Positions 1-9,386 of a stretch of DNA of 64,000 bases are shown in pieces. This stretch comes from Erythrobacteraceae bacterium CCH12-C2. GTDB taxonomy: Bacteria > Pseudomonadota > Alphaproteobacteria > Sphingomonadales > Sphingomonadaceae. The notes beneath the pieces are model-generated. The model saw nothing but the letters and a program-made list of their open reading frames with translations, did no database searches and had not been told where the DNA came from. Every line of letters begins with the position of its first letter. Position 1 is the first letter of the stretch. Location of the stretch: the NCBI GenBank assembly GCA_001556995.1, contig LSKF01000079.1, positions 1 through 64,000 of the forward strand, read 5' to 3'. The position numbers and the translations under genes were made by a program.

Positions 1-1
1 C

Positions 2-742
2 CCGCCACAGCCAGCGCCCGCGCCCCGCACCGCCCCCTTCCTGCCGCCCGCCGCCGCCGCGCGCCCGGCGCGCCGCCGCCTGTCGGTTGATGGCTGGGCG
101 TTCTGGCGACAGGGCTCGGATGCCGCTCCGATCTCGCAGGGGCGGGTGCCGATCTATGGCGCGAGCCAGGTCGGCGGTGTGCTGCAATACCGCCTCGCAC
201 CGCGCAGCGGGCATGATCCGCGCCTGTATCTAAGGGCCTATCGCGCGCTTGTGACCGTGGGCGAGAGCGAGCTGGCACTTGGCGGATCGCTCCGCCCGCT
301 GGCGCGCGTGCCTCTGCGCTTCGCGGCTGAGGGGCGCTACACCGACGCGCCCCTGGGCAGCGAGGTGCGCCCCGCAGCCTATGCGGTGACCGAGTTTGCG
401 CCGCTGCGCCTTCCTTACGACACCCGGCTTGAAGCCTATGCGCAGGCGGGCTGGGTCGGCGGCGATGCTGCGACCGCCTTTGCCGATGGGCAGCTCAACC
501 TGCTGAAGGAATTCGGCGGGGTCGGACGCGCGACCAATAATGCGGTGCGGCTGATGTTTGGCGCAGGCGCATGGGGCGGCGCCCAGGAAGGGGCGGAGCG
601 GGTCGACATCGGACCAACGGTGCGCGCCGATTTCCGCCTTGGCCGGGTGCCTGCACGGATCTCGGTCGATTGGCGTCAGCGCGTCGCAGGCGATGCCGCC
701 CCCGGTTCAGGGGTGGCAGCGACCCTCTCGACCGGGTTTTAG
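2..742 (+). CDS. C-terminal part of an unknown, probably outer-membrane protein
   Basis: The reading frame is already open at base 2, so the gene starts left of the window and only its last 246 residues are visible. The first visible part is rich in Pro and Ala (about residues 1-26) and looks like a linker. The rest alternates polar and hydrophobic residues, has repeated R/Y/G-rich strands and ends in a terminal Phe (STGF). That is the usual signature of the last strand of an outer-membrane beta-barrel. I do not recognise the family. An internal ATG at 146 could be called as a start, but the frame is open upstream with the same codon use, so I treat the gene as 5'-truncated by the window edge. 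Function unknown. Confidence 0.6.
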   Translation, partial: PPQPAPAPRTAPFLPPAAAARPARRRLSVDGWAFWRQGSDAAPISQGRVPIYGASQVGGVLQYRLAPRSGHDPRLYLRAYRALVTVGESELALGGSLRPLARVPLRFAAEGRYTDAPLGSEVRPAAYAVTEFAPLRLPYDTRLEAYAQAGWVGGDAATAFADGQLNLLKEFGGVGRATNNAVRLMFGAGAWGGAQEGAERVDIGPTVRADFRLGRVPARISVDWRQRVAGDAAPGSGVAATLSTGF

Positions 743-833
743 CGGCAGGCTTTCCATCACCGATGGTGGGTTAAGCGAATAAGGCGTTCGCCCCGGCTTT
801 CATCGCTGGGATGGCTGGGCTAATCGCTAGGCC

Positions 834-1751
834 ATGGACGTTTATCTCCCCATCGCGAATCTCTCGGTCAACGGGCTGTTCATCGTGTTGCTGGGAGGGT
901 TGACCGGAATTCTGTCGGGCCTGTTCGGGGTGGGCGGCGGGTTTCTGACGACGCCGCTGCTGATCTTCTACGGCATCCCCCCGACGGTGGCGGCAGCTTC
1001 GGCAGCGACGCAGGTCACCGGGGCGAGCGTGTCGGGCGTGCTCGCCCATTCGCGCCGCAAGGGCGTGGATTACCGCATGGGCGCGGTGATGGTTGGCGGC
1101 GGCATCATCGGCGCGCTGATCGGGGCGGCGCTGTTCCGGGCGCTGCAATCGCTCGGTCAGATCGATGTGGTGATCAACATCCTCTACGTGCTGATGCTCG
1201 GCTCGATCGGGACGCTGATGATGCGCGAGGCGATTGGCGCGATCCGCCCCGGAATGCTCGGCACCGCTGCCGTGCCGGTGCGCAAGCGCCGTCACCACCC
1301 GCTGGTGGCGAGCCTCCCCTATCGCTGGCGTTTCTATGCCTCGGGCCTCTACATCTCGCCGCTCGCCCCGGCGCTGTTGGGGCTCGCCGTGGGCGTGCTG
1401 ACCATGCTGATGGGCGTGGGCGGCGGGTTCCTGCTGGTGCCCGCGATGCTCTATATCCTCGGGATGAGCGGCAATGTCGTGGTCGGCACCTCGCTGTTCC
1501 AGATTCTGTTCGTGACCATGGTGACCACCATGACCCACGCGCTGACGACCAAGGCGGTTGATCTGGTGCTGGCGGCGCTGCTGCTCTTGGGATCGGTGCT
1601 CGGCGCGCAGTTTGGGACGCAGATCGCGCTCAAGGCTCGGCCTGAATATCTGCGCCTCGCGCTGGCGGCTCTCGTGCTGCTGATAGCTTTGCGGATGCTG
1701 TACGGGCTGGGGGTGCAGCCCGATGAAATCTATACCGTGGACCGCCTGTGA
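834..1751 (+). CDS. TauE/SafE (TSUP) family sulfite/anion exporter
   Basis: 305-residue polytopic inner-membrane protein. Two homologous halves each carry a Gly-rich GVGGGF motif (about residues 32-37 and again near residue 195). This internal duplication is typical of TSUP carriers, which move sulfite, sulfonates or related anions. About eight hydrophobic segments are visible and the length is normal for the family. The stop overlaps the next start (GTGA at 1748-1751), so the gene is translationally coupled to the TIGR02186-type gene. The substrate cannot be read from the sequence; sulfur-compound export is the family expectation. Confidence 0.88.
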   Translation: MDVYLPIANLSVNGLFIVLLGGLTGILSGLFGVGGGFLTTPLLIFYGIPPTVAAASAATQVTGASVSGVLAHSRRKGVDYRMGAVMVGGGIIGALIGAALFRALQSLGQIDVVINILYVLMLGSIGTLMMREAIGAIRPGMLGTAAVPVRKRRHHPLVASLPYRWRFYASGLYISPLAPALLGLAVGVLTMLMGVGGGFLLVPAMLYILGMSGNVVVGTSLFQILFVTMVTTMTHALTTKAVDLVLAALLLLGSVLGAQFGTQIALKARPEYLRLALAALVLLIALRMLYGLGVQPDEIYTVDRL

Positions 1752-2533
1752 CGCACCCGCGGCCGTCACAATGGGCCGCGCGGGCGGCGCTGGTGATGGC
1801 GGCGTGGATAGCGCTTTCGGCCCAGCGCGAACCCATTTTGGTGCCCGAAGTCAGCCAGTCTCTGATCGAGGTGCGTCAGGGCTTCACCGGGGCGAACCTT
1901 TTGCTTTACGGCGCGGTGATCGATCCGGCCGGGAGCGGCGGGCGGGCTGGGGACTATGACATCGTGGTCGTCCTCAAAGGCCCGACCGAGCCGATCCGTC
2001 TGCGCGAAAAAGAACGCATTGCCGGCATCTGGATGAACGCCGAGTCCAGCGATTTTCGCTCCGCGCCGTCGTTCTTCGCGGTGGCCTCCTCGCGGCCGGT
2101 GAGCGAGATTGTCGATGAACGCACAGCGGCGATTTTCGAACTCGGCACAGAGTTCATCCAGCTCAGCCCCTCGGGCCAGATCGAGCCTGAGGAGCAGGCG
2201 CGCTTTGCCCGCGGGCTCGTGGAACTGCGGCGGCGACAAGGGCTGTATCTGGAAAACCCCAAAGGCGTGCGGATCAGCGAGAAGGTGCTCTATCAGGCGC
2301 GCATCACCCTGCCTTCCAATGTCACCACCGGGCCTTACACCGCCGAAACCTTCGCCATTGCCCGCGGGCGGGTGGTCGCCAGTGCGACCGCGCGGATCGA
2401 GGTGGTGAAGGCCGGGCTGGAAGGCCAGGTGGTCAGCGCCGCGCAGCGCTGGTCGTTTCTCTATGGCCTTGGCGCGATCGCGCTTTCGCTGGGCATGGGC
2501 TGGCTTGCCGGCCGACTGTTTGCGAGACCCTGA
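1748..2533 (+). CDS. TIGR02186-like membrane-anchored protein, partner of the TSUP exporter
   Basis: 261 residues starting at a GTG that overlaps the stop of the exporter gene. It has an N-terminal hydrophobic signal or anchor segment (about residues 8-22), a large beta-rich extracytoplasmic region, and a single C-terminal transmembrane helix (about residues 233-255) followed by a short Arg-containing tail. This architecture, and the position directly after a TauE/SafE gene, match the conserved hypothetical family I know as TIGR02186. Its role is undefined. The 4-bp overlap implies function in the same complex or pathway as the exporter. Confidence 0.75.
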   Translation: MTHPRPSQWAARAALVMAAWIALSAQREPILVPEVSQSLIEVRQGFTGANLLLYGAVIDPAGSGGRAGDYDIVVVLKGPTEPIRLREKERIAGIWMNAESSDFRSAPSFFAVASSRPVSEIVDERTAAIFELGTEFIQLSPSGQIEPEEQARFARGLVELRRRQGLYLENPKGVRISEKVLYQARITLPSNVTTGPYTAETFAIARGRVVASATARIEVVKAGLEGQVVSAAQRWSFLYGLGAIALSLGMGWLAGRLFARP

Positions 2534-2648
2534 TAAGGCACCGGAGTTTGTGTCTTTTGCCCGTCCGGACGGATCAATGTTGACGCGATTTTAACCCCGC
2601 CTGCCCTAGTCCCCTCGCAGCACCGAAAGGGCGCGGGAAAAGGCGCAG

Positions 2649-4343
2649 ATGACCGATCACAGCAGGCAGGATTTCGAACGCTTCACTGGCCCCAATCCGA
2701 CTGGGGAACAGGAATTTGCAGCGGCAGTGGCCCAAGGGCATGACAATGCCCGGCTGCCGATTGGCGTGGTGCTGGAGATTTCGGGTTCGGGTTCGCAGAT
2801 CGCGCTTGATCTGCAACGCCTGAACGAGTGCATGGCCGACAGCGATCCTTCGGTTGCGCTTTCGGGACAGGTCGGCAGCCAGCTCAAGATCCGCGTCGGC
2901 GATGCCTGGCTGCTGGCCAGCGTGCGCGACCAGCGCAAGGATCGCCGCACCGAAGGCGGGATCATCGCTCATATCGACTTTCTGGGCGAAGGCAGCGAGG
3001 AAAAGCTCACGGGCCGCATCAATGGGTTCAAGCGCGGGGTGACGCGCTATCCCATTCCCGGCGCGATGGTCTATCCCTCCTCCACCCGCGATCTGGAACA
3101 GATCTACGCCAGCGATGGCCGTCCCAGCATCACCATCGGCAAGGTATTCCCGACCAAGGATATCCGTGCAGGGCTGTATATCGATGCCATGCTGGGCAAG
3201 CACTTTGCGCTGCTCGGCTCGACCGGGACCGGGAAATCGACCAGCGCCGCGCTGATCCTGCACCGCATCTGTGAAGCCGCGCCCAAGGGTCACATCGTGA
3301 TGATCGACCCGCACGGCGAATATTCCGCCGCCTTCCGCCAGACCGGGCAGATCCTCGACGTGTCGAACCTGCAGATGCCCTATTGGCTGATGAACTTCGA
3401 GGAGCACTGCGAAGTGTTGCTCTCGACCAGCGGTAACGAACGCCAGGTTGATGCCGATATTCTGGCCAAGTGCCTGCTCGGTGCGCGGTCGAAGAACCGG
3501 CTGGCGCAGACCATGGGCAAGATCACGGTGGATTCGCCGATCCCCTATCTTTTGTCCGATCTCGGCAACATCCTGCAGGACGAGATGGGCAAGCTTGAAA
3601 AGGCGACCTCGTCTGCGCCCTATATGCGGATCAAGGGCAAGCTCGACGAGCTCAAGGCCGATCCGCGCTACCAGTTCATGTTCTCAGGCATGCTGGTGGG
3701 CGACACCATGGTGGATTTCATCGCCAAGGTGTTCCGCATGCCCGCCCACGGCAAGCCGATCTCGATCATCGACGTGTCGGGCGTGCCGTCCGACGTCACT
3801 TCGACCGTGGTCGCCGTGCTGTCCCGCCTGGTGTTCGACTTCGCGATCTGGGGCCGCGACGAAAAGACCCGGCCGGTGCTGCTGGTGTGCGAAGAAGCCC
3901 ACCGCTACGTCCCCAATGAAAAGAACGCCGATGGTTCCTCGGTCGGCAAGATCCTCAGCCGCATCGCCAAGGAAGGTCGTAAGTACGGCATCAGCCTTGG
4001 CCTGATCACCCAGCGCCCCTCCGACCTTGCCGAAGGCGTGCTGTCGCAGTGCGGCACGATCATTTCGATGCGTCTCAACAATGATCGCGACCAGGCTTTC
4101 GTGAAGGCGGCCATGCCCGAAGGCGCGCGCGGGTTCCTTGATTCGATCCCGGCGCTGCGCAACCGCGAATGCATCATCTGCGGCGAGGGTGTGGCGATCC
4201 CGATCCGCGTCAGCTTCGACACGCTTGAAGAACACAAGCGCCCGGCCTCCGAAGACCCGAGCTTCGTTGACCTGTGGAGCAAGGATGGCGGCGAGGAAGA
4301 ACTGGTCGAGCGCGTGGTGATGCGCTGGAGAAGCCAGGGTTGA
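2649..4343 (+). CDS. HerA-like DNA-translocating ATPase (DUF87/HAS-barrel family)
   Basis: 564 residues. The N-terminal about 170 residues form the beta-rich region expected for a HAS-barrel. It is followed by a P-loop GSTGTGKST at about 190-198 and a Walker-B-type strand ending in CEEAH at about 412-418. An R-finger-like region follows (LITQRPSDLAEGVLSQ). These are hallmarks of HerA/FtsK-class hexameric ATPases that act with a NurA nuclease in DNA-end processing. No nurA is adjacent: upstream is the exporter pair, and downstream is queE on the other strand. The gene appears monocistronic, with about 115 bp of leader. It could also be one of the standalone bacterial HerA homologues with an unknown partner. 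Confidence 0.85.
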   Translation: MTDHSRQDFERFTGPNPTGEQEFAAAVAQGHDNARLPIGVVLEISGSGSQIALDLQRLNECMADSDPSVALSGQVGSQLKIRVGDAWLLASVRDQRKDRRTEGGIIAHIDFLGEGSEEKLTGRINGFKRGVTRYPIPGAMVYPSSTRDLEQIYASDGRPSITIGKVFPTKDIRAGLYIDAMLGKHFALLGSTGTGKSTSAALILHRICEAAPKGHIVMIDPHGEYSAAFRQTGQILDVSNLQMPYWLMNFEEHCEVLLSTSGNERQVDADILAKCLLGARSKNRLAQTMGKITVDSPIPYLLSDLGNILQDEMGKLEKATSSAPYMRIKGKLDELKADPRYQFMFSGMLVGDTMVDFIAKVFRMPAHGKPISIIDVSGVPSDVTSTVVAVLSRLVFDFAIWGRDEKTRPVLLVCEEAHRYVPNEKNADGSSVGKILSRIAKEGRKYGISLGLITQRPSDLAEGVLSQCGTIISMRLNNDRDQAFVKAAMPEGARGFLDSIPALRNRECIICGEGVAIPIRVSFDTLEEHKRPASEDPSFVDLWSKDGGEEELVERVVMRWRSQG

Positions 4344-4360
4344 TCTCACTCATATTGTGA

Positions 4361-4433
4361 GTCCCCGCGCAGGCGGGGACCTCGTTCGCGAGAGCACCCC
4401 GCTGGCCGGATGAGGCCCCCGCCTTCGCGGGGG
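4361..4433. repeat. Pair of GC-rich hairpins (REP-like) between herA-like gene and queE
   Basis: Two perfect stem-loops lie between the convergent genes. The first is 4361-4380 (GTCCCCGC, loop GCAG, GCGGGGAC). The second is 4416-4433 (CCCCCGC, loop CTTC, GCGGGGG). They may serve as a bidirectional transcription stop. No T-tract follows either one, so this is a repeat call rather than a terminator call. A half-copy of a related motif is seen near 16264-16290. Confidence 0.7.
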
Positions 4434-4446
4434 ATCACCTCGGTTT

Positions 4447-5181
4447 TCACGTGCCGCGGGTATCGCCATACAGGTGAATATGAAGCCGGTCGCTCATCCG
4501 GAATCCATGCTCGAGGCACAGCGGAGCGAGCCACGCCTGCCGTTCGCGCTGGGTCGCGCTGTCTGTGCCCTCGGCCATCAGGAACACGCGCTCGGGCCGG
4601 AAACGGTAGCGGCGCTGGAGTTCCAGCACTTCGTCCACGTCCTCTGGCGCGGCGATCACGAATTTGAGGAACGCCCGCGGGTCGCTGGCCCAAGCGTCGA
4701 GCCGCTCGGGGATCAGGGCGAGGTCTGCCGGGTTGCCGCTGTGCGAGAGCTTGGGGCTGACATTGTATTGATCGACCCGCACATCGAGCCGCGCGGGCGG
4801 GGCGACCGTGCCGTTGGTTTCGATCTCAACACTGATGTCTGGCAGAGCGCTGAGCATCACCGCCAGCGCGCCCGCCTGAAGCAGCGGCTCGCCGCCGGTG
4901 ATCACAAGGCGCTTCTGGCCTAGTTCGGCGATCCGCGCAGCGGTTTCCGCAGGCGTTAGCGTCACCTGATTGGCCTTGCGCTCAAACGCGATGCCGTCGC
5001 GGTGCGGCCGGTTGTCGCCTTCGAACCGCCACGTATAGGCCGTGTCGCACCAGGTGCAGGCAAGGTTGCAGCGAGAGAGGCGCACAAAGGCGACCGGCAT
5101 CCCCATGCTCGGCCCTTCGCCCTGCAATGACGCGAAGATTTCCGGCCCGCCGGTGTCGTCAGTGGCGAGAGTGAGGTTCAC
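4447..5181 (-). CDS. queE: 7-carboxy-7-deazaguanine synthase (radical SAM)
   Basis: 244 residues. QueE converts 6-carboxytetrahydropterin to 7-carboxy-7-deazaguanine in the queuosine/7-deazaguanine pathway. The N-terminal radical-SAM cysteine motif is C-x3-C-x2-C (CNLACTWC, about residues 39-46), preceded by a substrate-binding FASLQGEGPSMG segment. An ITGGEPLLQ motif (about residues 94-102) is the family's GGEP SAM contact. Length is normal. The gene starts immediately downstream of valS on the same strand (1 bp apart), so the two are probably cotranscribed. The other queuosine genes (queC, queD) are not in the window. Confidence 0.93.
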   Translation of the reverse strand: MNLTLATDDTGGPEIFASLQGEGPSMGMPVAFVRLSRCNLACTWCDTAYTWRFEGDNRPHRDGIAFERKANQVTLTPAETAARIAELGQKRLVITGGEPLLQAGALAVMLSALPDISVEIETNGTVAPPARLDVRVDQYNVSPKLSHSGNPADLALIPERLDAWASDPRAFLKFVIAAPEDVDEVLELQRRYRFRPERVFLMAEGTDSATQRERQAWLAPLCLEHGFRMSDRLHIHLYGDTRGT

Positions 5182-5182
5182 C

Positions 5183-8158
5183 TCACCCCAGCCGCTTGAG
5201 CGCCGCGGTCAACCGCTCGACTTCGCCGCTGTGGTGGGCGAGATCGGCGCGCGCTTTTTCGACCGCTTCGGGCTTGGCCTTCTCGGCGAAGGCGGGGTTG
5301 CTGAGACGCCCTTCGAGACTCTTGGCTTCCTTGGTGCTGGCCGCCAACGCCTTTTCGAGCCGCGTTTTCTCGGCCGCGATGTCGACGATCCCTTCGAGCG
5401 GGATCACGAACACGTCCTCGCCTGCGGTGACCTGCATCGCGGGGCCAGCGGGAGCCTCGCCGATGGTGACAGGGGTGAGGCGCGCGAGGCGCTCGATTGC
5501 TGCGCTGCTGCGCTCGATGGTGCGTGCGGCGACATCGGAAGGCGCAGCCACCCACGCCGCCAGCTTCGCGCCCGGTGCGATGCCGAGCTCGTTCTTGGCC
5601 GAGCGGGTGTTGGTGGTGAGGTCGATCACCCAGTCGATGGCGTCGGTGGCTTCCTTGCTGACCTCCGCCTCGGGCGCGGGCCACTGGGCGAGGATCAGCT
5701 CGTAATCGCGCTGCCCCAGCTTGTGCCACAGCTCTTCGGTGATGAAGGGCATGAAGGGGTGGAGCATGACGAGGATCTGGTCGAGCGCCCAGCCGGCTAC
5801 CGCGCGGGATTCGACCGCAGGCGGGCTGTTGGCGTCGCCGGCAAAGACCGGCTTGATCAGCTCCAGATACCAATCGCAGAACTTCGACCACGTGAACTGG
5901 TAGATCGCGTTCGCTGCCGCGTCGAAGCGCAGATCGGCCATGGCGCGCTCGATTTCGGTCACGCAGGCGGCGACCTCGCCGATGATCCACTGGTTGGCGG
6001 CCAGGCGCGCAGTCGGTGCCTTGACGCTCGCCGACGCGCCGATGCCGTTCGACTGGCAGAAGCGCGCCGCGTTCCACAGCTTGGTGGCGAAGTTGCGGTA
6101 TCCCTCGACCCGCTTCTCATCCATCTTGATGTCGCGGCCCTGGCTTTCCATCGCCGCCATGAAGAACCGCAGCGCATCGGCCCCGTATTGGTCGATGAGG
6201 CCGAGCGGATCGACGACATTCCCCTTGGACTTCGACATCTTCGCGCCGTCAGCCGCGCGCACGAGGCCGTGGAGATAGAGCGTGTCCCAGGGCTTCTGGC
6301 CCATGTTGTAAAAGCCCATCATCATCATGCGGGCATCCCAGAAGAACAGGATGTCGAAGCCCGAGATGAGCAGGCTGTTGGGGAAGTGCTTTTGCAACAA
6401 CCCCGTTCGGGCTGAGCTTGTCGAAGCCCCGTCCTGTTCTTCGGCACCCTCGGATGAAGAGAAAGGCAGCCCTTCGACAGGCTCAGGGCGAACGGAGGTG
6501 GTTTCTTCCGGCCAGCCCAGGGTGGCGAAGGGCCACAGGGCGGAGGAGAACCACGTGTCGAGGACGTCCTCGTCTTGCCGTAGAACGATCTTTGCGTCGT
6601 CTCGGTCTTTACCAAGGTTGTCAAAGACGTTGCTGATGACATCATTATCGTCGCCGAAAACGATTTGATCTGGACGCACACCATAGGCCTCAGCAGCCTG
6701 AGTCCTCACGTCTTCTTCGTTTTCGCCTACGAAGATTGGGCTTTTTCCACTCAACCGATATTGGTTGAGCCTTGACTGCAACTCATAACCTTCAGCGTGT
6801 GGCCCAAACCACGCCGGAATACGGTGCCCCCACCACAATTGCCGCGAGACGCACCATGGCTGGATGTTCTCCATCCAGTTGAAGAAGGTCTTCTCCCAGG
6901 TCTTGGGCACGATCTGGATATCGCCTGAGCGCACCGCTGCGATCGGCTTTTTCGCGAGTTCCGCGGCGTTCACATACCACTGGTCGGTCAGCCACGGCTC
7001 GATCACCACGCCGCCGCGGTCGCCGAAGGGGGTGGCGATCTGGCGCGGTTCGGCGTCGTGCGCCACCTCCTCGCCATCCTTGTCCTTGGTGATGTGCGGG
7101 ATGAGGAGGCCGAGCGCCTTCATGCGCGCCACAACCAGCTCGCGCGCGCCGTCCACACCGTCACGCTTGAAGCGGTGGAGGCCGAGGAATTCCGCCGGCA
7201 CCAGAACATCAGCGGTCTGGCACACGTTGGCCTCGGCATCGAGCATGTTGAGCATTTCGGCCGGGGCAAAGCCTGCGCGCTTGCCAACTTCGAAGTCGTT
7301 GAAATCGTGTCCCGGGGTGATCTTGACGCAGCCGCTCCCCAGCTCCGGATCGGCGTGTTCGTCGGCGATCACGGGAATGCGGCGACCGGTGATCGGCAGG
7401 ATCACGTGCTTGCCGACAACGCTGGCATAGCGTTCGTCCGCAGGGTTCACCGCCACGGCCATGTCGGCGAGCATCGTTTCGGGACGGGTGGTGGCGACTT
7501 CGAGATAGTCGCGACCGTCGGGCAGGGTGACGCCATCGGCCAGCGGGTACTTGAGGTGCCAGAAGCTCCCCGCGATGGTCTGCGTCTCCACCTCAAGGTC
7601 AGAAATCGCGGTCTTGAGCTTCGGGTCCCAGTTCACCAGCCGCTTGTCGCGGTAGATGAGGCCGTCGTTGTAGAGATCAACGAAGGTCTTGATCACCGCC
7701 TTGGTGAAGTGCGGGTCCATCGTGAACTGCTCGCGGCTCCAGTCCATCGAGCAACCCAGACGCCGCAGCTGGTGGGTGATGGTGCCGCCGCTTTCTGCTT
7801 TCCACTCCCACACCTTCGCCACGAAATCCTCGCGGGTGTAGTTGGTGCGCTTGTCCTGCCGCGCTTCCATCTGCCGTTCGACCACCATCTGGGTCGCGAT
7901 GCCCGCGTGATCGGTGCCGACCACCCACAGCGCGTCCTTGCCGCGCAGCCGCTCGTAGCGCACCACCACGTCCTGCAGCGTGTTATCGAGCGCGTGGCCG
8001 ATATGCAGGCTCCCCGTGACGTTGGGCGGCGGGTTGACGATGGTGAAGGCTTCCGCGTCAGGGCGATGCGGGCGGAACAATCCGTTCGCCTCCCAATGCG
8101 CATACCAGCGGCGCTCGATATCGGCAGGGTCGAAAGTGGTGGGAAGAGTGTCGGTCAT
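5183..8158 (-). CDS. valS: Valyl-tRNA synthetase, with an internal repeat insertion
   Basis: 991 residues from the ATG at 8158 (MTDTLP...). The frame stays open further upstream, but that stretch overlaps the divergent mlaE gene and has no homology features. Class I signatures are intact: HIGH in the segment [15 protein letters not shown] (about residues 45-59) and KMSKS in [10 protein letters not shown]. The C-terminal part is the usual tRNA-binding coiled arm (Lys/Glu/Ala-rich). Two oddities are reported separately: a 93-bp palindromic repeat translated in frame (6403-6495, about residues 555-586), and a stretch of about 50% GC just before it (about 6575-6790) encoding extra residues compared with the usual ValRS. 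Both lie on either side of the conserved [11 protein letters not shown] motif, so the catalytic core is spared. Confidence 0.95.
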   Translation of the reverse strand: MTDTLPTTFDPADIERRWYAHWEANGLFRPHRPDAEAFTIVNPPPNVTGSLHIGHALDNTLQDVVVRYERLRGKDALWVVGTDHAGIATQMVVERQMEARQDKRTNYTREDFVAKVWEWKAESGGTITHQLRRLGCSMDWSREQFTMDPHFTKAVIKTFVDLYNDGLIYRDKRLVNWDPKLKTAISDLEVETQTIAGSFWHLKYPLADGVTLPDGRDYLEVATTRPETMLADMAVAVNPADERYASVVGKHVILPITGRRIPVIADEHADPELGSGCVKITPGHDFNDFEVGKRAGFAPAEMLNMLDAEANVCQTADVLVPAEFLGLHRFKRDGVDGARELVVARMKALGLLIPHITKDKDGEEVAHDAEPRQIATPFGDRGGVVIEPWLTDQWYVNAAELAKKPIAAVRSGDIQIVPKTWEKTFFNWMENIQPWCVSRQLWWGHRIPAWFGPHAEGYELQSRLNQYRLSGKSPIFVGENEEDVRTQAAEAYGVRPDQIVFGDDNDVISNVFDNLGKDRDDAKIVLRQDEDVLDTWFSSALWPFATLGWPEETTSVRPEPVEGLPFSSSEGAEEQDGASTSSARTGLLQKHFPNSLLISGFDILFFWDARMMMMGFYNMGQKPWDTLYLHGLVRAADGAKMSKSKGNVVDPLGLIDQYGADALRFFMAAMESQGRDIKMDEKRVEGYRNFATKLWNAARFCQSNGIGASASVKAPTARLAANQWIIGEVAACVTEIERAMADLRFDAAANAIYQFTWSKFCDWYLELIKPVFAGDANSPPAVESRAVAGWALDQILVMLHPFMPFITEELWHKLGQRDYELILAQWPAPEAEVSKEATDAIDWVIDLTTNTRSAKNELGIAPGAKLAAWVAAPSDVAARTIERSSAAIERLARLTPVTIGEAPAGPAMQVTAGEDVFVIPLEGIVDIAAEKTRLEKALAASTKEAKSLEGRLSNPAFAEKAKPEAVEKARADLAHHSGEVERLTAALKRLG
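6403..6495. repeat. Palindromic 'RPEPVEG' repeat, copy A (inside valS)
   Basis: Two 27-bp arms, 6403-6429 and 6469-6495, are near-perfect inverted repeats (core TGAGCTTGTCGAAG / CTTCGACAGGCTCA) around a 39-bp loop. Length is 93 bp, exactly 31 codons, so the element is read through in valS as RPEPVEG ... ASTSSARTG. Copies B (11834-11925) and C (17338-17430) share the arms but not the loop. Confidence 0.92.
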
Positions 8159-8267
8159 AATGCCCCGCGCCATGCCAGCAGGCTTTGCGCGATGCAATCG
8201 CCGCATTGGCCGCCAAAGGCGCGACAGCCTTGTCCCAGGGCGAAAATCTCCGCATAGACTGGCAGCG

Positions 8268-9383
8268 ATGCATGCAGCCGCGCAATATTCGCTGGAAGAC
8301 GACGGAGCGGGCGGGGCCGCGCGGCTGGCGCTGTCGGGACAGCTGACGCTCAGCAGCATCGCCAAGATCGAGCCGCAATTGCAGCAGCTTTCTGGTGCGA
8401 TTGGTACGGTTGACCTCGCCGGGGTGGACGAAATCGACACGGTCGGCGCGTGGGTGGTGTGCCAGCTCGCGCGCCAGCACGGATCAGACATCACCGGGGC
8501 GAGCCCTGCGGCTGAGCGGCTGCTGAGCGCCGTGCGCGGGATCGATGCCAAGGGCGACATGCACCCGCCGCGCGCGCCGGTGTGGGAACGGGTGCCCGAA
8601 GCGCTCGGCGCGCAGGTCTATGCGGCGCGCGGCGGGGTTTACGGCGTGGTCGGATTTTTCGGCCAGATCCTGATCGGCGCGGGAAACCTGCTGCGCCGCC
8701 CGACGCGCTTCCCGATCAAGGCGCTGGTCCACCAGATGGAGCTGGTCGGCGTCACCGCGCTGCCCATTATCGGACTGATGAGCTTCCTGATCGGCATCGT
8801 CATCGCGCAGCAAGGCTCGGTGCAATTGGAGCAATTCGGCGCCGAATCCCTCACCGTGAACCTCGTCGGGCGGATCACCTTGCGCGAGCTTGGCGTGCTC
8901 ATGACCGCGATCATGGTGGCGGGCCGTTCGGGCAGTGCCTTTGCCGCGCAATTGGGCACGATGAAGCTGACCGAGGAAATCGACGCGATGCGCACCATCG
9001 GCATCTCGCCGATCGAGGTGCTGGTGATCCCGCGCATTCTGGCGGCGACCTTCATGATGATCCTGCTTGGCTTTTATGCCTCGGTCATGTCGATCATCGG
9101 CGGGGCAGTGGTGGGGGATCTGACGCTGGGCATACCGTTCTTGACTTTTCTGGCGCGGATTCAGGAAGTGGTGCCCGAACATGACCTGTGGGTCGGGCTG
9201 ATCAAGGCCCCGGTGTTCGGGCTGATCGTGGCGCTCGCAGGCTGTTATCACGGGCTTCAGGTGCGCGGGAATTCGGAAGAAGTCGGGAGCCGCACCACCA
9301 TGGCGGTGGTCTCGGCGATCTTCGCGGTGATCGTGCTCGATGCGTTTTTCGCGGTGTTCTTCACCGAAGTGGGCTGGGGCTGA
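8268..9383 (+). CDS. mlaE: MlaE-type ABC permease with N-terminal STAS domain
   Basis: 371 residues from the ATG at 8268 (MHAAAQ); an in-frame extension further upstream runs into the divergent valS start and is rejected. Residues about 1-95 look like a STAS/MlaB-like domain (a [12 protein letters not shown] start and a [14 protein letters not shown] core). From about residue 125 onward there is the MlaE permease with 5-6 transmembrane segments and the family region [20 protein letters not shown]. Mla systems move phospholipids between the inner and outer membranes. It is first of a four-gene operon with mlaF, an MCE protein and a lipoprotein. Fusion of the MlaB-like domain to the permease explains why no separate mlaB is seen. 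Confidence 0.92.
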   Translation: MHAAAQYSLEDDGAGGAARLALSGQLTLSSIAKIEPQLQQLSGAIGTVDLAGVDEIDTVGAWVVCQLARQHGSDITGASPAAERLLSAVRGIDAKGDMHPPRAPVWERVPEALGAQVYAARGGVYGVVGFFGQILIGAGNLLRRPTRFPIKALVHQMELVGVTALPIIGLMSFLIGIVIAQQGSVQLEQFGAESLTVNLVGRITLRELGVLMTAIMVAGRSGSAFAAQLGTMKLTEEIDAMRTIGISPIEVLVIPRILAATFMMILLGFYASVMSIIGGAVVGDLTLGIPFLTFLARIQEVVPEHDLWVGLIKAPVFGLIVALAGCYHGLQVRGNSEEVGSRTTMAVVSAIFAVIVLDAFFAVFFTEVGWG

Positions 9384-9386
9384 ACG

